Assembly (NCBI GenBank): GCA_016860785.1
Contig: BOKC01000003.1
Location: 28,300-92,299 of the forward strand
Direction: 5' to 3'
Length of the DNA stretch: 64,000 nt
Origin: Patescibacteria group bacterium
Lineage (GTDB): Bacteria; Patescibacteriota; Minisyncoccia; Phycocordibacterales; BOKC01
The notes beneath the pieces were generated by a model that had not been told where the DNA came from, did no database searches, and saw only the letters and a list, made by a program, of their open reading frames with translations. Below, piece by piece: positions 8,281 through 17,542 of the stretch. Position 1 is the first letter of the stretch; each line of letters begins with the position of its first letter. Made by a program: the position numbers and the translations under genes.

Positions 8281-10179
8281 CTACTTTTGCTCGTCCTTGT
8301 CCTCTTTTTTTTGTTCTTCTTTTATTTCAGCATCTCTGACATTTTCCTTGTCGGTATTTTGTTCAGGATTCTGTTGATTTCCGGCTGAAGCATATTGGCC
8401 GATTTTTTGAATTGTCTGTGATAAAGATTCGGTAGCTGATTTTATTTCTTCCAGATTACTCGTCTCTTTTGATTTTTTTAGAGCGCCAAGTTTCTCATTT
8501 ATCTCATTTTTGACGTCTTCTGGTAGTTTTGACTCGTTTTCTTTTAGAGCCTTTTCTGTTGTATAAACAAGTTGTTCTGCCAAATTTTTGGCTTCAACCA
8601 AATCTTTTTTCTTTTGGTCTTCTTCGCCATGAGCTTCTGCTTCTTTTTTCATTCTTTCTATTTCATCTTTAGACAAACTAGAACCGGCTTCGATGCGTAT
8701 GGACTGTTCTTTACCGGTGGTTTTATCGCGGGCTTTGACGTTTAAAATTCCGTTAGCATCGATGTCAAAAGATACCTCGATTTGTGGCATACCTCTCGGA
8801 GCTGGTGCAACACCGTCTAAAATAAACCGCCCCAAACTTTTATTGTCAGCGGCCATTGATCGTTCGCCTTGAACAATGTGAATCTCTACACTGGTTTGGT
8901 TGTCGGCGGCGGTAGAAAAAGTCTGGGATTTGCTAGCCGGAATCGTGGTGTTTTTTTCTATCAATTTTGTTGCTACTCCACCCAAGGTCTCAATTCCAAG
9001 CGAAAGAGGAATAACATCAAGTAGCAAAACATCTTTAACATCACCCATCAAGATTCCGCCCTGAACTGCTGCTCCGAGAGCCACGACCTCATCTGGATTG
9101 ATTGATTTATTTGGTTCTTTTCCAAAAAATTCTTTAACTCTTTCTGAAATTTTTGGCATTCTGGTCTGTCCACCGACCATGATAATTTCGTCGATGTCTC
9201 CAACTTTGAATGGAGAATTATTCATTGCCCTTTTTGTAATTTCCATTGCTCGGTTAATGAATTCTTCCGCTAATTCTTCAAGTTTTGCTCTGGAAATCTT
9301 GATCAGTAAATGTCTTGGCCCACTTGAGTCAGAAGTGATAAAAGGAATATTTACTTCAGTTTCTAATGCGCTTGAAAGTTCAATTTTGGCTTTCTCGGCC
9401 GCTTCGTCCAATCGTTGTAGAGCCAGTGGGTCGTTTTTAACATCTATCCCGCTCTCTTTTCTAAATTCTTCGGCCAGATAATTTATTATTTTTTGGTCTA
9501 TATCTTTGCCGCCAAGATGAGAATCACCATCGGTTGATTTGACCTCGACTACATTGTCGCCAACTTCAAGAATTGAAATATCAAAAGTTCCGCCGCCGAA
9601 ATCGAAGACGGCGATTTTCTCGTCTTTCTTTTTATTCAGTCCGTAAGCTAAAGCGGCCGCCGTCGGCTCATTTATAATTCTCTTAACCGTGAGACCCGCA
9701 ATTTCTCCGGCGTCTTTGGTGGCTTTTCTTTGGGCATCATTGAAATATGCCGGAACGGTGATGACCGCTTCTGTAATTTTTTGTCCGAGCTTGGCTTCGG
9801 CATCAGTTTTTATCTTTTGCAGAATCATAGCCGAAATCTCTTCCGGTCGATAATCTTTGTCACCCATTCTGACCAAAATTCCGCCGTCTGGTGCTTTTTT
9901 TACTTCGAAAGGTACAGTTTTTATGTCCTTTTGAACTGCGGGGTCATCGAAAGAATGACCAATAAATCTTTTGATTTGATAGACCGTACTCTTTGGATTT
10001 GTAACAGCTTGTCTTTTTGCTAAAAGACCCGCAAGTCTTTCGCCTGTTTTGCTGACAGAAACAATCGACGGAGTTGTTCGTGAACCCTCTGAATTTTCTA
10101 AGATTCTTGGTTCTCCCCCCTCAACTACCGCGACTGCAGAAAAAGTTGTGCCTAAATCTATTCCTATAATCTTAGACAT
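8281..10179 (-). CDS. dnaK: Chaperone DnaK (Hsp70)
   Basis: ATP-dependent chaperone. The nucleotide-binding domain starts [17 protein letters not shown] and has [31 protein letters not shown] and [13 protein letters not shown]; the substrate-binding domain ([32 protein letters not shown]) follows, then a helical lid and a Lys/Glu-rich tail. 632 aa, normal. No CIRCE element was seen upstream of grpE or dnaK and no hrcA is nearby, so heat-shock control is not evident from sequence. Confidence 0.99.
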   Translation of the reverse strand: MSKIIGIDLGTTFSAVAVVEGGEPRILENSEGSRTTPSIVSVSKTGERLAGLLAKRQAVTNPKSTVYQIKRFIGHSFDDPAVQKDIKTVPFEVKKAPDGGILVRMGDKDYRPEEISAMILQKIKTDAEAKLGQKITEAVITVPAYFNDAQRKATKDAGEIAGLTVKRIINEPTAAALAYGLNKKKDEKIAVFDFGGGTFDISILEVGDNVVEVKSTDGDSHLGGKDIDQKIINYLAEEFRKESGIDVKNDPLALQRLDEAAEKAKIELSSALETEVNIPFITSDSSGPRHLLIKISRAKLEELAEEFINRAMEITKRAMNNSPFKVGDIDEIIMVGGQTRMPKISERVKEFFGKEPNKSINPDEVVALGAAVQGGILMGDVKDVLLLDVIPLSLGIETLGGVATKLIEKNTTIPASKSQTFSTAADNQTSVEIHIVQGERSMAADNKSLGRFILDGVAPAPRGMPQIEVSFDIDANGILNVKARDKTTGKEQSIRIEAGSSLSKDEIERMKKEAEAHGEEDQKKKDLVEAKNLAEQLVYTTEKALKENESKLPEDVKNEINEKLGALKKSKETSNLEEIKSATESLSQTIQKIGQYASAGNQQNPEQNTDKENVRDAEIKEEQKKEDKDEQK

Positions 10180-10266
10180 AGTTTTTTAGAAATTAACCAA
10201 TAAGTATTCTGTACGAAGACATTTTATATATTTTTTACCGATTGTCCAGCAAAAAATTTCTTGTTT

Positions 10267-10827
10267 TTACTTCTTACATTCACTGACTACGACTTTTGCC
10301 GGTCGGATAACTCTGTTGTTGAGTTTATAACCTTTTTGAATTACTCTTGCGATTCTATTTTCATTTTCCGGAGAATCGGTCGATTCCACCGCTACCGCTT
10401 CATGAAAGTTAGGATCAAATTCTGCTTTGTTTTCTGGATTTATCTCTTCCAGACCGCTTTGCGACAAAGTTTTTTCTAGTTCTTTGACCGAATTCTCTAT
10501 TCCTTGTCGCCAATCTTCTGGCATTTTCTGCCAGTCCTGACTCTCAAGCGCTGATTGGAAATTATCCAAGCTTGGAATAATATCAGAAATCAAATTTTGA
10601 TTTGCGAATTTTACAAAATTATCTTTTTCTTCAGCATCTTTTTTTCTTGCATTTATAAAATCAGCTTTTGTTCTTTGCCACCCATCAAGATACAACTTTT
10701 TTTCTTCCTCGATTTTTTTCAGCTGAAGCTTAAGTTTTTTGATTTTTTCTAGACACCCGCCATTTTCCTCGTCCGCCACAAGATCTTCTTCAAATTCTTC
10801 TGGTTGGTTGTTTATTTCTTCGTCCAT
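10267..10827 (-). CDS. grpE: Nucleotide exchange factor GrpE
   Basis: GrpE releases ADP from DnaK. Acidic N-terminus, a long coiled coil (KIKKLKLQLKKIEEEKKLY, residues 28-46), then DNFQSALES and the C-terminal GYKLNNRVIRPAKVVV beta-domain signature. 186 aa. First gene of grpE-dnaK-dnaJ; about 70 nt of A/T-rich DNA separate it from rpsI upstream, and its ATG follows taaaaat with no SD. Confidence 0.96.
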   Translation of the reverse strand: MDEEINNQPEEFEEDLVADEENGGCLEKIKKLKLQLKKIEEEKKLYLDGWQRTKADFINARKKDAEEKDNFVKFANQNLISDIIPSLDNFQSALESQDWQKMPEDWRQGIENSVKELEKTLSQSGLEEINPENKAEFDPNFHEAVAVESTDSPENENRIARVIQKGYKLNNRVIRPAKVVVSECKK

Positions 10828-10898
10828 ATTTTTACTTAAGACTTAAAAATCTCAACATTTTTGTTGTTATTTTGTTGAAATCAGATCGAGACTATTTT

Positions 10899-11321
10899 CT
10901 ATCTCTTTGACCACTGAGGAGCTTTTCGGGCTTTCTTTAAGCCGAATTTTCTTCTTTCTTTAGCACGCGGATCTCTTTTTAAGAACCCTGCAGATTTTAT
11001 TTTTTTTCTTAATTCTGGATTATCGTCTACAAGTGATCTTGCCACACCGTGTCTTATAGCTTCGGCTTGCGAGCTTATACCACCGCCCTTTACCAAAACA
11101 GAGATTTTGAATTTTTTTTCCGGTTTTATTTTATGGATAGCTTCGCTAGCAATTGTTCTTAGTGTTTCGGTTGGAAAATAATCTTTCAGATCTTTATTGT
11201 TGACTGTGATCGAGTTTTTTCCAGCTTCTGTGATTCTAACTCTAGCTACCGATGTCTTTCTCCGCCCTACGGCCTCTATGTATTTTTCAACCTGTTTTTT
11301 TTGTCTGTCTTGGTTTGTCAT
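10899..11321 (-). CDS. rpsI: Ribosomal protein uS9
   Basis: Small-subunit protein whose C-terminal tail reaches the P site. Typical features: YIEAVGRRKTSVARVRI near the N-terminus, VKGGGISSQAEAIRHGVARSL in the middle and the basic end KKARKAPQWSKR. 140 aa. It overlaps rplM by one base, the usual L13-S9 pair. Confidence 0.98.
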   Translation of the reverse strand: MTNQDRQKKQVEKYIEAVGRRKTSVARVRITEAGKNSITVNNKDLKDYFPTETLRTIASEAIHKIKPEKKFKISVLVKGGGISSQAEAIRHGVARSLVDDNPELRKKIKSAGFLKRDPRAKERRKFGLKKARKAPQWSKR

Positions 11322-11671
11322 TATTCTTTTATGGTTAAATTTTTTATTCTATTCGATCTTAATTTATTTTTTGGAAGCATCCCGTAAATCGCTCCCCTTA
11401 ATGCTTCAGACACCCCTCTTCTACTGATTAAATTTTCTAGATTTTCTGACTTCAACCCGCCGGGATATCCGGTGTATCTTCTGTATTCCTTATCCCCCCT
11501 TTTCTTTTCCGTAATGACCATTCTTGCGGCGTTTATTATCTTGACCCGATTGTCTGGACTTGGGGCTCCCCCCTTTTTGTAATCGGGCTTATTTTTACCC
11601 ATAAGAAAGATGGCGGCTTCAGATGCCACTCTGCCTATTTTTTTATTTTTTGCGTCAATGGTGGTTGCCAT
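11321..11671 (-). CDS. rplM: Ribosomal protein uL13
   Basis: Large-subunit early assembly protein. Visible motifs: IDAKNKKIGRVASEAAIFLMGK, VKIINAARMVITEKK, YTGYPGGLK and AIYGMLPKNKL. At 116 aa it is shorter than the roughly 140-aa E. coli protein, missing mainly the C-terminal tail. It shares a base with rpsI. Confidence 0.97.
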   Translation of the reverse strand: MATTIDAKNKKIGRVASEAAIFLMGKNKPDYKKGGAPSPDNRVKIINAARMVITEKKRGDKEYRRYTGYPGGLKSENLENLISRRGVSEALRGAIYGMLPKNKLRSNRIKNLTIKE

Positions 11672-11685
11672 GGTTTATATAAAAA

Positions 11686-12033
11686 TTAAACTAATTCTAT
11701 CAAAGACATTTTGCTATCGTCGCTATTTCTTCTTTGTAACTTTGTTATCCTTGTGTAACCACCCCTTCTTTCTTTATATTTTGGTCCCAGGATATCAAAC
11801 ATCTTTTTCGCGCCGTCTGTTCCGATTTTTGAGACAACCATTCTTCTTGCAGGAATTGTGTTTTTCTTGCTTTGGGTTATCAGACGTTCAACATATGGTC
11901 TCAAGGCCTTAGCTTTTGTTTCAGTCGTCTTAATTTTTTCATGCAAGACCAAAGATCGAGCCAGTGATTTCATTAGAGCCCCTCTCTGGTTTTTTTCTCT
12001 ACCAAGTTTTTTGTTTCTGTCGTGATGTCTCAT
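11686..12033 (-). CDS. rplQ: Ribosomal protein bL17
   Basis: L17 near the exit tunnel. Starts MRHHDRNKKLGREKNQRGAL and contains SLVLHEKIKTTETKAKALRP. 115 aa. Directly after rpoA, as in most bacteria. Confidence 0.98.
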   Translation of the reverse strand: MRHHDRNKKLGREKNQRGALMKSLARSLVLHEKIKTTETKAKALRPYVERLITQSKKNTIPARRMVVSKIGTDGAKKMFDILGPKYKERRGGYTRITKLQRRNSDDSKMSLIELV

Positions 12034-12047
12034 GTTGTAAAAATATT

Positions 12048-12992
12048 TTAACCTCGTTTTAAGGTTAGCCCGTGTTCGGCAAGGATTTTTTTAATCTCCT
12101 CTACGCCCTTAGGTCCCAAACCTTCGATTTCTAACAAGTCTTTGTCTTTTTTCTTTGAAAGTCCGCCGATTGTTTTGATATTTGCCGCTGATAGAGCGTT
12201 TAAGGTTCTTGTTGAGATATCCAGAGAATCAATTTTAGTTTTCAGAATATCTTCATCTGGAGATTTTTCCTGTTTCTCTTCAGCGGTCATAATTCTTTCT
12301 TCTTGGAAACCAACCACGGCTTTTAATTGATTTATCATAATTTCTATTGATTTCTCAAGTGCGGCTTTGGGTGTAACACTGCCATCTGTCTCAATTGAAA
12401 CTCTCAACCTGTTAAAATCAGTTCGGTCACCAACGCGCATGTTTTCAACTTCGTAACTAACTCTTCTGATTGGTGTAAAAATTGCATCAAGAGCGATTGT
12501 TCCTATGTCAACCTTGTCTTTTTGTAAAACTTCTTTTGGCACATAACCAAGACCGCTTTCCACGTTCATTTCTATGTCTAATGTCGTATTTTTGTCGGTC
12601 AGGTGTGCGATTACAAGATCAGTGTTCATAATTTCTAATTGCCCTGGAACCTCTATGTCTCCAGCTTTCACTTCCCCTTCTTTTTTGACCTTCAGATGCA
12701 TGGTTTGCGCCCCTTCAGCCAAAAATTTTATTCTGATTTTCTTTAAATTTAAAATTATTGTGATCACATCCTCTTTCACACCCTTTAAGGTTGAAAACTC
12801 GTGTTCTGCTCCAGAAATTTTAACTGAAGTTATTGCCGCTCCCGGCAGAGAAGAAAGAATGATTCTTCGAAGAGAGTTACCAAGCGTGTGTCCGTATCCA
12901 GGATAGAGCCCGTCTATTTCATATATTCCTGAAGTTCCATCTTCTGAAATTATTTTTGGCTTTGACGGTAAGACGATGTCGTGATAAATCAT
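12048..12992 (-). CDS. rpoA: RNA polymerase alpha subunit
   Basis: Alpha N-terminal assembly domain (GYGHTLGNSLRRIILSSLPG, residues about 31-50) and a complete C-terminal DNA/UP-element-binding domain (SLDISTRTLNALSAANIKT, LLEIEGLGPKGVEEI). 314 aa. The presence of alpha-CTD means UP elements and activators can act. It lies between rpsD and rplQ in the alpha operon. Confidence 0.99.
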   Translation of the reverse strand: MIYHDIVLPSKPKIISEDGTSGIYEIDGLYPGYGHTLGNSLRRIILSSLPGAAITSVKISGAEHEFSTLKGVKEDVITIILNLKKIRIKFLAEGAQTMHLKVKKEGEVKAGDIEVPGQLEIMNTDLVIAHLTDKNTTLDIEMNVESGLGYVPKEVLQKDKVDIGTIALDAIFTPIRRVSYEVENMRVGDRTDFNRLRVSIETDGSVTPKAALEKSIEIMINQLKAVVGFQEERIMTAEEKQEKSPDEDILKTKIDSLDISTRTLNALSAANIKTIGGLSKKKDKDLLEIEGLGPKGVEEIKKILAEHGLTLKRG

Positions 12993-13034
12993 AAAATATT
13001 TAAATTTACTTGCTACTAATTTGATTTAACGAAA

Positions 13035-13655
13035 TTAACGACTGTAAAACTCCAAAACCGAATTCAGGTCAAAAAGCAGACTGTCGGATTTTTTTAGATC
13101 AGGTTTTGAAATCAGTGTTATTTCTTTTTTATTGATATCAAACTCAATCCAGTCCGGGATGGATTGTTTATTAGGGTTTTTTTCCAAGTCAGTAAATATA
13201 CCCTTTCCCAAGCTCTGGCTTCTGATTGTGATTTTATCTCCTGTTTTTATTTGGCGTGAAGGAATAGTTGTTCTTTTGCCGTTTACCAAAATATGACCGT
13301 GAGAGACGATTTGTCTGGCGGCCATTTTGGTTGAGGCCAAACCAGCTCTCCAGACAATGTTATCCAGTCTGCTCTCTAAAATTTCAAAAAGATTTCCGGC
13401 CTTGTCCCCAGTCTTTTGTTTTAAGGACATCTTAACATAACCCGAAAATTGCTTTTCTGTCAATATGTAAGAATATCGGGCTTTTTGCTTTTCTCTCAAC
13501 TGCTTGTTGAAATCCGTCATTTGGCTCATGTGTTTGCGATTTCTCTGTCCTCCGGATTTTTTTGCTTGAGAAAGGGTAAATTTCTGTGTTTGAGTTTTTT
13601 CAAACACAGGCGCACCAAGTCTCCTAGCTATTTTGTATTTTGGTCCAATTTTCAT
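13035..13655 (-). CDS. rpsD: Ribosomal protein uS4
   Basis: Primary 16S-binding assembly protein. Starts MKIGPKYKIARRLG and has the S4 RNA-binding motif RLDNIVWRAGLASTKMAARQ and VSHGHILVNGKRTTIPS. It has no cysteines, so it is the zinc-free type. 206 aa. In many bacteria S4 represses the alpha operon; no known binding pseudoknot was identified here. Confidence 0.98.
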   Translation of the reverse strand: MKIGPKYKIARRLGAPVFEKTQTQKFTLSQAKKSGGQRNRKHMSQMTDFNKQLREKQKARYSYILTEKQFSGYVKMSLKQKTGDKAGNLFEILESRLDNIVWRAGLASTKMAARQIVSHGHILVNGKRTTIPSRQIKTGDKITIRSQSLGKGIFTDLEKNPNKQSIPDWIEFDINKKEITLISKPDLKKSDSLLFDLNSVLEFYSR

Positions 13656-13666
13656 AGTTTTCTATT

Positions 13667-14095
13667 TTAAACTCGTCTTGGTCTCGGTGGTCTTGGTCCG
13701 TTATGTGGTAGTGGGGTTTCGTCTCTAACGAAAGACAAATTAATTCCTTTTGATATAAAACCTCGCACTGCTGATTCTCGGCCGGCACCAACGCCCCTAA
13801 TTACAACCCCGACTTCTTTTATTCCCATTGCTTGAGCTTTTTCGCCTAAAAACTCTCCAACTTTGGCTGCGGCAAAGGGTGTTCCTCTTTTTGCTCCCTT
13901 AAAGCCAACGGCACCACTTGAACTCCACGCTAAAGTATTACCCTTGTTGTCTGTCAAATTGACCAAGGTGTTATTGAAGGTTGATTGGACTTGCAGAACC
14001 CCGTACTCCACATTTTTTTTGGAAACCGAAACATTTTTTGTTTTTGGTCCGGATTCTTGCGCTCCAGTTTTCTTTATAATTCTCTTTTTTCCCAT
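13667..14095 (-). CDS. rpsK: Ribosomal protein uS11
   Basis: Platform protein of the 30S subunit. Motifs VQSTFNNTLVNLTDNKGN, WSSSGAVGFKGAKRGTPFAA and the C-terminal PLPHNGPRPPRPRRV. 142 aa with a basic, family-unusual N-terminal extension of about 25 residues. 11 nt upstream of rpsD. Confidence 0.98.
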   Translation of the reverse strand: MGKKRIIKKTGAQESGPKTKNVSVSKKNVEYGVLQVQSTFNNTLVNLTDNKGNTLAWSSSGAVGFKGAKRGTPFAAAKVGEFLGEKAQAMGIKEVGVVIRGVGAGRESAVRGFISKGINLSFVRDETPLPHNGPRPPRPRRV

Positions 14096-14135
14096 GGTTT
14101 ATTTAATACTTCAAATTCTAAATTTAAAACAAATT

Positions 14136-14516
14136 TTACTTCTTCTCAACAGCCCTCTTTCCGCTACCCATTGTCTTTCTGACGTTACCTCTTCTCGTTC
14201 TGGAATTTGTTTTTGTTCTCTGGCCTCTAACCGGTAATCCTCTTAAATGTCTTGTGCCTCTGTATGTTTTTATATCTTTAAGTCTTTTTATGTCAGCACT
14301 AATTTTTCTTTTCAAATCTCCCTCAACTTTGAATTTTTCAACGAGTTTTCTGATAGCGTTTTCTTCCTCAGTTTTTAGATCTTTTGATTTTTTTCCAAAA
14401 TCTACCCCCGCCTCTTTTAGGATTTGTTTAGCTCTGGGGCGGCCAATGCCGTAAATTACGGTTAAACCGATTTCCAGTCTTTTTTCTTCAGGGATGTTTA
14501 TACCTAATATGCGCAT
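14136..14516 (-). CDS. rpsM: Ribosomal protein uS13
   Basis: Head protein contacting tRNA and bridge B1. Starts MRILGINIPEEKRLEIGLT, with YGIGRPRAKQILKEAGVD and the end GLPVRGQRTKTNSRTRRG. 126 aa. Sits between rpmJ and rpsK in the usual order. Confidence 0.98.
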   Translation of the reverse strand: MRILGINIPEEKRLEIGLTVIYGIGRPRAKQILKEAGVDFGKKSKDLKTEEENAIRKLVEKFKVEGDLKRKISADIKRLKDIKTYRGTRHLRGLPVRGQRTKTNSRTRRGNVRKTMGSGKRAVEKK

Positions 14517-14530
14517 GATTTTAAAATGTT

Positions 14531-14647
14531 TTAACCTTGTCTTTGTTTGTGTCTCGGATTACTTTTACAGACCACATAAACACGTCTTTTTCTCCTGACG
14601 ATTTGGCATTTCGGGCATATTTTTTTGACTGAAGCTTTAACTTTCAT
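14531..14647 (-). CDS. rpmJ: Ribosomal protein bL36
   Basis: A 38-codon gene. The product starts [20 protein letters not shown] and ends NPRHKQRQG, the standard L36 sequence with zinc ligands CPKC, C27 and H33. It lies 14 nt before rpsM and 53 nt after infA, as in the conserved infA-rpmJ-rpsM order. Confidence 0.97.
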   Translation of the reverse strand: MKVKASVKKICPKCQIVRRKRRVYVVCKSNPRHKQRQG

Positions 14648-14700
14648 AAAAAAATCCGAATTTCAAATTATTCATTTGAAACTTTTCAACCCTTCTTTAT

Positions 14701-14919
14701 TTAAATTCTTTTAACTACCCGTCCTTTACCCCCGTAAGGGTCAATTTCAACCAAAACCTTGTCGCCGACCATCACTCTGATTCTGTATAAACGCATCTTG
14801 CCAGATAAATATACCAGAAGTTCTTTGTCTTGGTTGTCGATTTTCACCTTAAACAAGGTGTCTGGTAGGGCTTCTACGACTACTCCTTGCAGGGTGCTCT
14901 TGGGACTTGATGATGGCAT
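14701..14919 (-). CDS. infA: Translation initiation factor IF-1
   Basis: OB-fold factor that binds the 30S A site. Contains GVVVEALPDTLFKVKIDNQ, a YLSGKMRLYRIRVMVGDKV core and the end VEIDPYGGKGRVVKR. I chose ATG at 14919 (72 aa) over the in-frame TTG one codon upstream. First gene of the ribosomal/alpha operon, about 22 nt from the predicted transcription start. Confidence 0.97.
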   Translation of the reverse strand: MPSSSPKSTLQGVVVEALPDTLFKVKIDNQDKELLVYLSGKMRLYRIRVMVGDKVLVEIDPYGGKGRVVKRI

Positions 14920-14948
14920 CAATTTAAAATTTTGGTATAACGATGACT

Positions 14949-14978
14949 ATATTAGCAGATTATAGCTATTTGAGTCAA
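14949..14978 (-). promoter_or_regulatory. Promoter of infA/ribosomal operon
   Basis: On the minus strand: -35 TTGACT (14973-14978), 18-nt spacer, -10 TAATAT (14949-14954). Transcription would begin near 14942, about 22 nt before infA. No SD follows. Confidence 0.6.
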
Positions 14979-15031
14979 TAGTCGAAGGTTATATTATGGA
15001 ATCTTGCTCTCCACCAGCAATTAAGGGCTTT

Positions 15032-16345
15032 TTAGATTTGTTCTTTTATCAGAATGTCAATTTTTTTCGGATTTGAAGGAAAGCTTCTTTTCCAAAAAGG
15101 TTTTACGGTGGCTGTGGCTTGTTCTACGGCTTGGAATTTTGACAATATATCTTTCAAATCTCTCTGTTTTTTGCCCGCCAATTCTCCCTGTATTGTAAGC
15201 GGGTTTATTTGCCAAGCAAGAGAGGCGGTGCCCTTTATTTCAAAAACCACAGAACTTAAGCCAGACAAAGAATGGAATTCTTTCGGGTCTGTTATCTTGT
15301 AGACCAGTTTTTTTAAGTTCGGGATTTTTATTTCAGTTTCGTCTCGGTTTCCAAGAGCTGATTCTACCAAGACTTTCTCCAATTCTTTTTTGTTTATTTT
15401 TATTCCACTGATTTCTCCGCTTTCTCTTATCTTTACCATGTTGTTGCCACTTTCTTGCTCAGGTAGACTACTGAATCTTATTTCTAGAGACTCGGTTAGG
15501 ATTATAAATTCGTCATTTGAGTCTTCGATCGCTGTTTCTTTTAGTGTTTTTTCAAGCGTGCTTCTAATTTCTTCTCTGACTGTCTTTAGGGTTTGATCAT
15601 CAACTTTTTTCATTCTACCGACAAACCCTCCGGTTATCGGTGTTGCACTTCGCGCGAAAAAATTTTCATATTGGGGTAGGCCCTTAAACCCTGGAATCGT
15701 AAAGTCTGTCAGTCCGATGTTGTGTTTTTCGCCCGGCTCATCGGCATAGACCTTGACCCTTATTTGACCAGGATTTTTTTCTCCACCTTTCTCTGTCATG
15801 CCGGGGACCGTTACGCTTTCCTCGATCCTGTAAATTAATCCTGCTGGAGTTTCAAATCGGGTGTTTTTTATCAGGGTCTGTGGGTTGGTGCTGTGCTTAT
15901 TATAGATGACGATTTCACCCGAGGCCTTTCTTTCAACCATTTCTTCCCCCTGGGCTTCAACGGATTTTTCGGCTTCCCTTTTGATTTGTAATATTTCAAA
16001 ACTTAAATTCTCACCTTCACGGTTCGCTATTAAGCTCAAGTCAAAGTTGTGTGAAATTTGTCTCGGAGTGATCTGTACTTCCGCTCCGCTTCTTCCAAAT
16101 ATTCCGAACAATAGAATTAGAAAAACCACTAGCACTCCTAGGCCTAAGAATTTATTTTTTCTTGAGAAATTAAGTTGTTTGTCGGGTCCTCCACCTTTCC
16201 AGCCACCGGCCAAAGTACGAGCCAGCCGAATTCTGCCACTTCTCTCCTCTTCAGTGTTATCAATCTTTTCTCTGGAGAGAGGAATTTTTCTAATAGTCTT
16301 TTCTTTTTCGGGTGGAACGATATCTTGAAAGGTCTGTTTTGCCAT
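15032..16345 (-). CDS. Membrane-anchored baseplate-J-like protein
   Basis: 437 residues: a basic cytosolic N-terminus (1-65) with RLARTLAGGWKGGG, one membrane helix (about 67-86), then a large extracytoplasmic beta-rich part. Segments such as SGEIVIYNKHSTNPQTL, RFETPAGLIYRIEESVTVPG and VKVYADEPGEKHNIG resemble the baseplate J-like domain found in many CPR membrane proteins. Resemblance is by pattern only. It is 37 nt after a PilM/FtsA-like ATPase, suggesting a shared envelope structure. Role unknown. Confidence 0.65.
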   Translation of the reverse strand: MAKQTFQDIVPPEKEKTIRKIPLSREKIDNTEEERSGRIRLARTLAGGWKGGGPDKQLNFSRKNKFLGLGVLVVFLILLFGIFGRSGAEVQITPRQISHNFDLSLIANREGENLSFEILQIKREAEKSVEAQGEEMVERKASGEIVIYNKHSTNPQTLIKNTRFETPAGLIYRIEESVTVPGMTEKGGEKNPGQIRVKVYADEPGEKHNIGLTDFTIPGFKGLPQYENFFARSATPITGGFVGRMKKVDDQTLKTVREEIRSTLEKTLKETAIEDSNDEFIILTESLEIRFSSLPEQESGNNMVKIRESGEISGIKINKKELEKVLVESALGNRDETEIKIPNLKKLVYKITDPKEFHSLSGLSSVVFEIKGTASLAWQINPLTIQGELAGKKQRDLKDILSKFQAVEQATATVKPFWKRSFPSNPKKIDILIKEQI

Positions 16346-16382
16346 ATTCTAATTTTATCTTAAAAAAATATTAATACAATCT

Positions 16383-17507
16383 CTAGCTGTGTATTTGTTT
16401 TAGAGAAAGTAAGCCAAGCGCAAGTGTCGGATCATATTGGTTGCCACCTAAATCTATAAAATTGGACAAAACTTCAGATCCAAGAGAAATTATTTTTCGT
16501 TCGCCTTCTTTGCCCAGATAATTACTAATATAACTTTTGAAGAATGAGGCAAACAATGGGTCTACAGACAAAAATATGGTTTGGGGTTTGATTTTTGAAT
16601 TTTCCAAAAAATTGTTTAAAGAATTTATCCAATCTTTTTCGGCAATACTTATAGTCTCACTTATTGCATTGCTGAATTTTTGTTCAGCTTTCTTATCCTG
16701 ATAGATTTTTAGGAAAGAGAGGGCGATATCGGCTTCAACGCCAAATTTTTCAGCAACACTTTTCAAGAATATATTTTTGCCAAGGCCAAAATTGTAAATT
16801 CTTTTTATAACTCCATTTTTGATAATAGTTAACTCGGTTGTCTCCCCCGTGATTTCAATCAGGAGATAATTTTTGTTTTCGGGAAATAATTGCTCAATGG
16901 CGTTTAGCAGGATGAAAGAGTGTGAATGGAAATAAGATTCGCGATGGAAACGTCGAAAAATTATTTTCTCTACTTTTTCTAACCATTCAGTCCTTGCTCG
17001 GCTTTCAAAAGCTGTGGCTTTGATATCTTGAGCTCTTTTGCCTATTGGATTTTTAATCAAATAACCGTTGAGTTTTATTTGGGTCAACCATTTTTCAATG
17101 GTAACCGCGGTTTGGGTAATTATTTTTTTCTCACTCATTTCTTTTCCGAGCAAGGCATCAATCGTTTTTTGGGTTATTAAAATTTCTTTTTCCTCTCTTG
17201 CTGAAATTTCATTAACGCCGGATACTACCCAAGGGGCAGACATTATGCAAAGTATTTTTCTTATTTGTTTATTCTTCAGAGCTACTTCTTCTTTTAGCAG
17301 ATTATCAAGTATTATTTCTAGACTTTCCAAAGTTTTTTTCTCTAAAGCTTCTCTCGCAAGAGTTCCTAGGGGAAGGTATAATCTCCGGCTAAAAAGTATT
17401 TTCGGTTTTGTGTTTTGAAAATCTGTCAAAACAGCACCGACACTGTGGCTTGAGATATCAATAATCAAATCGCACTCTTTATTTTTACTTTTCCAAAGCG
17501 CTGCCAT
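16383..17507 (-). CDS. PilM/FtsA-like actin-fold protein
   Basis: 374 residues with ASKHA-fold features: N-terminal LIIDISSHSVGAVLTDF (phosphate-1-like), a second LLIEITGETTELTIIKNG (phosphate-2-like) near residue 220, then FGLGKNIFLKSVAEKFGV. This arrangement is seen in PilM and FtsA. A -10 TATAAT at 17516-17521 lies 8 nt before ATG 17507, so the mRNA is probably leaderless and the in-frame TTG at 17516 is not used. Next gene is the baseplate-J-like protein; a two-gene envelope module is inferred. Confidence 0.6.
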   Translation of the reverse strand: MAALWKSKNKECDLIIDISSHSVGAVLTDFQNTKPKILFSRRLYLPLGTLAREALEKKTLESLEIILDNLLKEEVALKNKQIRKILCIMSAPWVVSGVNEISAREEKEILITQKTIDALLGKEMSEKKIITQTAVTIEKWLTQIKLNGYLIKNPIGKRAQDIKATAFESRARTEWLEKVEKIIFRRFHRESYFHSHSFILLNAIEQLFPENKNYLLIEITGETTELTIIKNGVIKRIYNFGLGKNIFLKSVAEKFGVEADIALSFLKIYQDKKAEQKFSNAISETISIAEKDWINSLNNFLENSKIKPQTIFLSVDPLFASFFKSYISNYLGKEGERKIISLGSEVLSNFIDLGGNQYDPTLALGLLSLKQIHS

Positions 17508-17542
17508 TTCTATCAATTATAACATGAGAGCGTTTTACTACT

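Noticed and set aside
10180..10898. CIRCE or other heat-shock operator before grpE/dnaK
   Set aside because: No TTAGCACTC-N9-GAGTGCTAA or near match seen in either gap.
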